Source: a bacterium (GTDB taxonomy: Bacteria > Chloroflexota > Dormibacteria > UBA8260 > Bog-877). Taken from it: DNA of 57,305 bases. This document shows, piece after piece, positions 52,250-57,305 of the stretch. The notes below the pieces were generated by a model. The model did not search any database and had not been told where the DNA came from. It saw only the letters and a program-made list of their open reading frames with translations. The DNA is taken from positions 1-57,305 of the forward strand of contig JAJYWT010000131.1 of assembly GCA_021791345.1 (NCBI GenBank), written 5' to 3'. The translations under genes were made by a program, and so were the position numbers. Position 1 is the first letter of the stretch. Every line of letters begins with the position of its first letter.

Positions 52250-53641
52250 GTGAAGTCGACGCCTTCCAATCGGCTGTTGCTGCGTGACATCGACGTCTTG
52301 GCAACCATGGACGACCAGGGCACCGAACTTCGGAACGCTTACGTGGTGGTGGAGGACGGTTGGATCACCGAGGTGGGCAGCGGGACTCCGCCTGCGGCCA
52401 CGCCAGACCTTGAAGTCCTCGCATGCGGTGGCCTCATCGCCACCCCCGGGCTAATCAACACGCACCACCATCTCTTCCAGACCCTTACCCGGGTGCTCCC
52501 CGCCGCCCAAAACTCCCGGATCCTTGAGTGGATGGGGTTCAACTACCCGTACTGGCGTCAGATCGACGAAGAGGCGGTATACGCTACTGCTCTGGTCGGA
52601 CTCGGGGAACTCGCCCTATCAGGATGCACGACCAGTGCGGATCACCTGTACGCTTTCCCAAGGGCTGCCGGACCTTCTCTCGCTCTGCTGGGCGCGGAGA
52701 TCCGAGCTGCCCGGGAGCTCGGGATCCGATTTGCGCCCACCCGCGGCGCGGTCGACGTCAGCCTCGAGGCTGGAGGCAGTCCCCCACCAGATCTGGTTCA
52801 GGACACCGACCAGGTGCTGGCAGACATGGAGGCGGCTGCGGCGGCGTTCCACGATCCGTCCCCCGGGTCGATGTGCCAGGTCGGCCTAGCGCCCAACTCC
52901 ATGACGATTTGCAGCGAGCGGCTCCTGGAGGAGGCCGGCGCCCTGGCGCGTCGCCTCGGCCTCCGGCGCCACACGCATGTCGCTGAGGTCCTGGAGGAGG
53001 AGGCCTACTCGCTCCAGCGCTGGGGGGTCCGGCCACTTCGGAGGCTGGAGGATCTGGGCTGGCTGGGGCCGGACGTGTGGCTGGCGCACGTGGTGCACGT
53101 GAACTCGGAAGAGATCGCCGCGCTGGCACGAACCCACACTTCAGTGGCCCATTGTCCGACCTCGAACATGAGGCTCGCCTCCGGGGCGGCGCCGATCTTG
53201 GAGATGTTGGACGCCGGAGTTCAGGTTTCCCTGGGGGTGGACGGGAGCGCGTCCAACGACTCGGGCCATCTTCTCGGGGAGGCGCGCCAGGCGCTCCTGC
53301 TCTCGAGGCTTCGGGAGCGGACCCGACTGATGTCGGCCCGGACGGCGATCCGGCTAGCGACCCGCGGTGGCGCGGCTGCCCTGGGTCGCACCGACATCGG
53401 ACAGTTGACGCCCGGCAGCCAGGCCGACATCGCTCTTTGGCCCCGCGATGGCGTCGCGGCCGCAGGCACGGAAAACGATCCAGTTGCCGGTCTGGTCCTA
53501 GCGTGGCCCAGAGCGGTGCGGCATCTCGTCGTCCAGGGGCGTCTGATCGTGAAGGCCGGCGCCCTGACAGGTGTGGACGAGCAGCTGGCGGTGGCATTGC
53601 ACGATGCCGCTATGAGTCGAGTGGTTGCGGCCGGGTCCTAG
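52250..53641 (+). CDS. 8-Oxoguanine-deaminase-like amidohydrolase
   Basis: A 463-residue zinc amidohydrolase. ATMDDQGTELRNAYVVVEDG is the small beta domain; GLINTHHHLFQTLTRVLPAAQNSRILEWM has the first two metal His (72, 74); GCTTSADHLYAFP is a hallmark of the 8-oxoguanine deaminase group; RRHTHVAEVLEEEAY has the third His and the catalytic Glu246; HVVHVN and GVDGSASNDSGHLLGEARQALLLSR complete the site. It would deaminate an oxidised or substituted purine-like ring in the cytosol. Start GTG follows GACGAGGAGGAG. It is a clear paralogue of the preceding gene and is followed by a third amidohydrolase. Confidence 0.9.
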   Translation: MKSTPSNRLLLRDIDVLATMDDQGTELRNAYVVVEDGWITEVGSGTPPAATPDLEVLACGGLIATPGLINTHHHLFQTLTRVLPAAQNSRILEWMGFNYPYWRQIDEEAVYATALVGLGELALSGCTTSADHLYAFPRAAGPSLALLGAEIRAARELGIRFAPTRGAVDVSLEAGGSPPPDLVQDTDQVLADMEAAAAAFHDPSPGSMCQVGLAPNSMTICSERLLEEAGALARRLGLRRHTHVAEVLEEEAYSLQRWGVRPLRRLEDLGWLGPDVWLAHVVHVNSEEIAALARTHTSVAHCPTSNMRLASGAAPILEMLDAGVQVSLGVDGSASNDSGHLLGEARQALLLSRLRERTRLMSARTAIRLATRGGAAALGRTDIGQLTPGSQADIALWPRDGVAAAGTENDPVAGLVLAWPRAVRHLVVQGRLIVKAGALTGVDEQLAVALHDAAMSRVVAAGS

Positions 53642-53688
53642 CGGGCCAGGTCAGCCGGGGATCAGCCCCGCAGTCAAAGGAGCCCAAC

Positions 53689-54984
53689 ATGTCTTTCGAA
53701 CTTAAGGTGGCATCGGCCCAGCTGCGTGGGGTGCCGCACCTGCTGGACATTGGCATCTCAGGCGGTCGGATCGTGCAAGTGGCCGAGTCGATCCCCGAAG
53801 CCGCTAACCGGACGATCGATGCTGCGGGGCGGCTGGTCACCCCGCCGTTCGCCGACCCCCACTGCCACATCGACAAGTCCTTCTTTGGCGAGTTGACTGG
53901 ACGGTACGACTACCAGCAACGCCCGGAGCCGCCGGATGAATCCGTTCTGGCGAAGTACCGTGGCCAGGCACGGTCTGGCATGGGGGACATGGAGTTCGTC
54001 CACCCCAACGTAATCCCTCTCTGGGAGAGTTGGCTGTTCAAGGAGCAGTACACGGTCGATGCGGTGGCCGAGCGGATGCTGCGGGCGCTGCGGACGGCCG
54101 CGAGCAACGGCGTGCTGGCGATGCGGATGTTCTGCGACGTTGACACCCACGCGGGGCTGAAGACCGTGGAAGCCGGGATCCGGGTGCGCGAGCAACTGCG
54201 CGGAGTCATGGCGTTGCAGGTGGTGGCCTTCCCTCAGGAGGGGATTTGGACTGACCCGGGAGCGGATGCGCTCATGGAGCAGGCCATGGAGCTCGGCGCC
54301 GACGTGGTGGGAGGCATCCCCTTCGTCGAGTGGACCGAGGCCGACATGCAGAGGCACGTGAGTTTCTGCTTCGCCCTGGCCTCGAAGTTTCACCGAGACC
54401 TCCACTTTCTCTGCGACGACACCTCCGATCCGTCGGCCCGGACCCTGGAGATGGTCGCCGTGACCAAGCTCAGGACCGAGTTCGGCGGAGCGGTGGCGTC
54501 CAGCCACAATGGGGCTCTGGCGCAGTATCCGGAGGAGCACCGGGTGCGGGTCATCGGCCTGCTCCGCCAAGCGGGCGTGGCGATCGTGGCCAATGCCCAC
54601 GTGAACCTGCTGGGTAGCTACACCGCCGTTCCGGAGCTCCTCCGGTCGGGTGTTCTGGTTGCCGCGGGCCAGGATGACATCGACAACTTCTACTACCCGT
54701 TTGGGCAACCGGACCCCTTGGAGGTGGCCTTCTGCGTGGTGCATGCCGCGAGGCTCGCCTATCCCGAAGGGATGGAACAGGCCTTCGACATGGTGAGTAC
54801 CAACGCGGGCGTGGTGATGGGACTGCCGCCGCTGGAGGTGGCGGTGGGAGCGGAGGCGAATCTGATCGTACATGACGCAAGGCATGTGCGAGACGCCATC
54901 CGCTACAGGTACCCGCGGCCGTACGTCATCTCCCGAGGCCGAGTGATCGCCGAGTCCAATCTGGTGCGGCGGCTGGAGCTCTGA
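53689..54984 (+). CDS. Cytosine-deaminase-like amidohydrolase lacking a metal His
   Basis: A 431-residue protein with the CodA-type amidohydrolase pattern. PPFADPHCHIDKSF has the HxH pair, GGIPFVEWTEADM, ASHNGALAQYP and AGQDDIDNFYYPFGQPDPLEVA align with E. coli cytosine deaminase (IPHFEFT, ASHTTAMHSY, GHDDVFDPWYPLGTANML). But CodA's VHCDE, whose His binds metal and whose Glu is the proton shuttle, reads FLCDD here: His is Leu and Glu is Asp. The enzyme may bind metal differently or act on another substrate. AAAGGAG precedes the ATG. Third deaminase-type gene in a row, followed by a permease. Confidence 0.87.
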   Translation: MSFELKVASAQLRGVPHLLDIGISGGRIVQVAESIPEAANRTIDAAGRLVTPPFADPHCHIDKSFFGELTGRYDYQQRPEPPDESVLAKYRGQARSGMGDMEFVHPNVIPLWESWLFKEQYTVDAVAERMLRALRTAASNGVLAMRMFCDVDTHAGLKTVEAGIRVREQLRGVMALQVVAFPQEGIWTDPGADALMEQAMELGADVVGGIPFVEWTEADMQRHVSFCFALASKFHRDLHFLCDDTSDPSARTLEMVAVTKLRTEFGGAVASSHNGALAQYPEEHRVRVIGLLRQAGVAIVANAHVNLLGSYTAVPELLRSGVLVAAGQDDIDNFYYPFGQPDPLEVAFCVVHAARLAYPEGMEQAFDMVSTNAGVVMGLPPLEVAVGAEANLIVHDARHVRDAIRYRYPRPYVISRGRVIAESNLVRRLEL

Positions 54985-55285
54985 GCGGCGGCGGGGCCCG
55001 TGGGGCGGCACGTCGCGAGGCAGCCCGATGACGGTCCGGAGGGGGGCTGTCCCCTCTCTCCCATGAGTCTGCTGTCCTCGGGGCACTTGACCGGGCGAGG
55101 CGCGGAGCGTAACCCTGGACTAAGGCGGGGCGACTCGGCGACACACGCCCCAGCGGTTCGCCCGATCCGGTGACGCTTAGAGTGTCGGCCCGGGGGCTGC
55201 GCGAAGTGGGGTGGCGCAAAGTGAGCCGCAGGCGAGGCACTCGGCAATGGCCGAGGTGGCCGAGAACTCATGCTGACCACCCGCG
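54985..55285. other. Non-coding gap before the NCS2-type permease
   Basis: No gene seen. A TAGAGT at 55178-55183 might be a -10 box, without a good -35. Confidence 0.4.
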
Positions 55286-56593
55286 GTGCTGAGACGGCCC
55301 GCAGCGCACGGCCTGGGGTCTGCCGCTCGAGACGCCGTCGAAGCGGGGCCCTGGATCGGGTTCATTCTCGCCAACACGGTCGCGGCTCCGATCGTGGTGG
55401 GGCACCTCTTTCTCCTGAGCTCGACGGCCACCGCCGGCCTAGTCCAACGAACTGTGGTCATCGCCTGCCTCGTCTCCGCGCTGCAAGCGCTGCGGGGCCA
55501 CCGATTGACGGCGGTCGAAGGGCCGGCTGGTCTCTGGCTGAGCGTCATGGCGGCCCTGGCCCAGGTCAGTCTCGGGGACCCCCACCGCCTGCTCACCACC
55601 CTTGCAGAGTTCCGGCTGGCGCTGATGTGCACTGGAGTTGTGCTGGCGGCACTCAGCTTCTTCGGTGCGGTGTCCTACTTGCAACGGCTCTTCACGGACC
55701 GAGTGATGGCCGTCTATCTGATCCTGCTGAGCGTCCAGCTCGGCTCGGTCTTCGTACCCCAGGCGGTGGTGGCCGATGGGCGGCTCAACGGGATCACCCT
55801 GGCGCGAAGTGGGGTTGTGATCTTGGTTACCGTCCTCCTCGCCACCCGCGGTTCGCGGCGCCTCAGGTCTTTGTCTCTCTTGGCCGGGCTCATGGTGGGC
55901 TGGCTCTTGGCCGTTGCCTTCGGCGCCTCCCGGATCGGCGCGGTGCCGGCGGGAATCGCCTTGCCGGCCTGGGGACTCAGCTTCAATCTCGGGGTAGTCG
56001 TCACCTGCATCTTTGCCGGACTGGTGAACACCTCCAACACCGTGGCCACGGTCCGAGCGGTATCTCAGGCAAGCGCCACTGTGGACACACCGGTCGAGGC
56101 CACCCCACGGCTCTTTGACCGCACGAATCTCGTCACGGCGGTGGGCAACACCGTCGCCGGCCTGGCCGGCTCTTTGGGGTTGATTTCGCTGTCGTCGAGC
56201 GCCGGCGTGGTCCGCCTCACCCGAAGCTCCAGACGTGCTCCGTTCCTGGCTGGGTGCCTGACAACAGCAGCGGTGGCCGCAGCGCCGCCGACGGCTGGGG
56301 TCCTAGCATCGATCCCGGCGTCCGTGGCGGCGGCAAGCCTCCTAGTCACAACGGTCCCGCTGATGGTCCTGGGGCTGGAGAACCTCCGACCGCGGGCCAG
56401 GCCGGACCTGCAGCACGTCCGGGTGGCGGTGCCGCTGCTTCTAGGTCTGGCGATCTTCTCCGTGCCCGTGGCGACGTTCCAGGGCACACCCGGAATCCTC
56501 CGACTGCTGCTGGGCAACGGGCTGGTGGTCGGAGTCATTGTGGCGATAGCCCTGGACCGGATCCCCGCGGCCCGGGGCCTGCCTCCAAGCTGA
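55286..56593 (+). CDS. NCS2 (xanthine/uracil)-type permease, divergent
   Basis: A 435-residue membrane protein with about 12 to 13 helices. The layout (FILANTVAAPIVVGHLFLLS; GHRLTAVEGPAGLW; a central GLSFNLGVVVTCIFAGLVNTSNTVATVRAVSQ; then FDRTNLVTAVGNTVAGLAGSLGLISLSSSAGVVRLTRSSRRAPFLAG) follows the xanthine/uracil permease family, where helix 8 to 10 carry the substrate Glu/Gln and a QNxG/TS-type motif. Here those motifs are weakly kept, so substrate specificity may differ. Start GTG is uncertain, as no ribosome site is clear. Next to three deaminase-type enzymes it probably imports a nucleobase-like ring. Confidence 0.75.
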   Translation: MLRRPAAHGLGSAARDAVEAGPWIGFILANTVAAPIVVGHLFLLSSTATAGLVQRTVVIACLVSALQALRGHRLTAVEGPAGLWLSVMAALAQVSLGDPHRLLTTLAEFRLALMCTGVVLAALSFFGAVSYLQRLFTDRVMAVYLILLSVQLGSVFVPQAVVADGRLNGITLARSGVVILVTVLLATRGSRRLRSLSLLAGLMVGWLLAVAFGASRIGAVPAGIALPAWGLSFNLGVVVTCIFAGLVNTSNTVATVRAVSQASATVDTPVEATPRLFDRTNLVTAVGNTVAGLAGSLGLISLSSSAGVVRLTRSSRRAPFLAGCLTTAAVAAAPPTAGVLASIPASVAAASLLVTTVPLMVLGLENLRPRARPDLQHVRVAVPLLLGLAIFSVPVATFQGTPGILRLLLGNGLVVGVIVAIALDRIPAARGLPPS

Positions 56594-56784
56594 TGCTGGA
56601 GCCCGGGCAAGGCGAATTCAGGCAGGTGGTGAGTTCGAGGCAGGATGGGGCGCGTATGGCGGTGCCTCGCGCCGTGCTGGCCGCTACCTTTCACGCAGGT
56701 TGATGGTCACGGTGGACGCTCGGCTCCGCGGCGGGCCACATCGGCCCTCAGACCTGAAGGAGTGGATAGCGTCGGGTAGGAGGG
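56594..56784. other. Non-coding gap before the IS1380-like element
   Basis: No gene seen. The left end of the element could not be fixed because its right end is outside the window. Confidence 0.4.
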
Positions 56785-57305
56785 TTGGGGGCAGGTAGGA
56801 GAAGTGCCTCGCTGACTTGGAAAATGGGGGTTGACACACGCCCATCGGCTCCAAGCAGGAGGCACTCAGCGAGTGAAGCGTAGCGCAACCGTCCCCACCG
56901 TTCACCGCGGCGCTGATGACCCGACCCTGACCGGCCATGCCGGGCTGCTGCTGGTCCGGGACCTGAACTCCAAGCTGCAGCTGGTGGAGCGCCTGGACGC
57001 GGCGGTGGAGAGGGTGCGGCAGTTCAAGCAGCGGCGCCGGGGGCTGAGCGGCGGCGAGCTGCTGGTCTGCCTTGGGGAGTCCATCCTGGCCGGGGGCAGC
57101 CATCTGGCCCACCTGGATCCTCTGCGTGAGGATGAGGCGGGCCGGGTGCTGCGGGCGGTGGCCAGGGTGCCCGCTCCAGAGACCGCCAGCCAGCTGCTGC
57201 CGCGGTTCACCCAGCGCCAGTTGGAGGCGGTGGTGGCCGAGCTGGCCCAGGCGGGAGTGGAGCTGGACCGGATGCTGGGGCTGCCGGAGGAAGACCCGGT
57301 GACCC
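56785..57305 (+). mobile_element. IS1380-family-like element, left part only
   Basis: The transposase frame and a TTGACA at 56831-56836 in its upstream region belong to a mobile element cut by the window edge. The left boundary is approximate (somewhere near 56750-56800); terminal repeats cannot be confirmed. Confidence 0.6.
56873..57305 (+). CDS. IS1380-family transposase, N-terminal part
   Basis: The first 144 codons of a transposase are visible. After a short N-terminus, TGHAGLLLVRDLNSKLQLVERLDAAVERV and the run RRRGLSGGELLVCLGESILAGGSHLAHLDPLRED are the family's conserved N-terminal region; VPAPETASQLLPRFTQRQLEAV follows. The DDE catalytic residues would lie beyond the edge. Start GTG follows an AGGAGGCACTCAGCGA region. 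In members of this family the N-terminus ends with this helical bundle before the RNase H-like domain. Whether the gene is intact cannot be said. Confidence 0.82.
   Translation, partial: MKRSATVPTVHRGADDPTLTGHAGLLLVRDLNSKLQLVERLDAAVERVRQFKQRRRGLSGGELLVCLGESILAGGSHLAHLDPLREDEAGRVLRAVARVPAPETASQLLPRFTQRQLEAVVAELAQAGVELDRMLGLPEEDPVT

Noticed and set aside
56790..56872. Clear terminal inverted repeat for the IS1380-like element
   Set aside because: AGTGCCTCGCTGA and AGGCACTCAGCGAG look alike but do not form a proper inverted pair, and the right end is outside the window.

Overview
High-GC (roughly two thirds G+C) bacterial DNA with many GTG/TTG starts, strong GGAGG-type ribosome sites inside operons, and a recurring arrangement in which a TANNNT -10 box lies only 6-9 nt before a start codon (leaderless genes). 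This suits an actinobacterium or a related high-GC lineage (Dormibacterota or Chloroflexota are possible); the sequence alone does not settle the phylum. No rRNA, tRNA or CRISPR array was seen.

Layout. 1-2062: end of a methylglyoxal synthase gene, a metallo-beta-lactamase-fold hydrolase, and two small divergent genes sharing a palindromic, apparently leaderless promoter. 2181-6741: GntR regulator, class V aminotransferase/cysteine desulfurase-like protein, family 5 solute-binding lipoprotein (SBP-A), OsmC-like protein. 7255-19692: a 12-gene run on the + strand that ends in a strong hairpin. It encodes four enzymes I recognise from bacterial vitamin B6 degradation: pyridoxamine-pyruvate aminotransferase, pyridoxal 4-dehydrogenase, 4-pyridoxolactonase and an FHMPC-dehydrogenase-like 3-hydroxyacyl-CoA-dehydrogenase-fold enzyme. 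With them are a class II aldolase-type putative decarboxylase, a three-subunit molybdenum hydroxylase, an M29/NicX-like metalloenzyme, a cupin, a luciferase-like monooxygenase and an NCS1 permease. 19781-30213: a second GntR regulator, two more SBP-A paralogues, and a complete branched-chain-amino-acid-type ABC transporter.

A nearly identical 19-base element, TCACAGTCGGC(T/A)GTTGACA, lies before the catabolic operon, before the SBP-B/Liv operon and before SBP-C. It looks like a shared promoter/operator, so uptake and degradation are probably one regulon. The known pathway's 4-pyridoxate dehydrogenase, flavin ring-opening monooxygenase and amide hydrolase are not present. The molybdenum hydroxylase plus NicX-like enzyme offer a nicotinate-style way to hydroxylate and open the ring. 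That hybrid route is the main candidate here for an undescribed system.

30355-44084: a VIT1/CCC1-type metal transporter, a fused ETF beta-alpha protein, a catalase gene cut by an ISL3-family element whose transposase carries an amber stop, a VapBC pair, an unusual NRAMP-like transporter divergent from an MgtE-N/CBS protein, a PIG-L deacetylase/isocitrate-dehydrogenase-like/GalE operon, a PIN-domain remnant, a zinc ribbon protein and an IscS-like cysteine desulfurase.

44670-56593: a second catabolic region, with an NCS1 permease, a SelW-like protein, a DeoR-BtpA-FGGY kinase-SDR operon, two 8-oxoguanine-deaminase-like amidohydrolases, a cytosine-deaminase-like amidohydrolase and an NCS2-type permease. 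It suggests uptake and deamination of nucleobase-like heterocycles plus catabolism of a linked sugar or polyol. The window ends inside an IS1380-like transposase gene.
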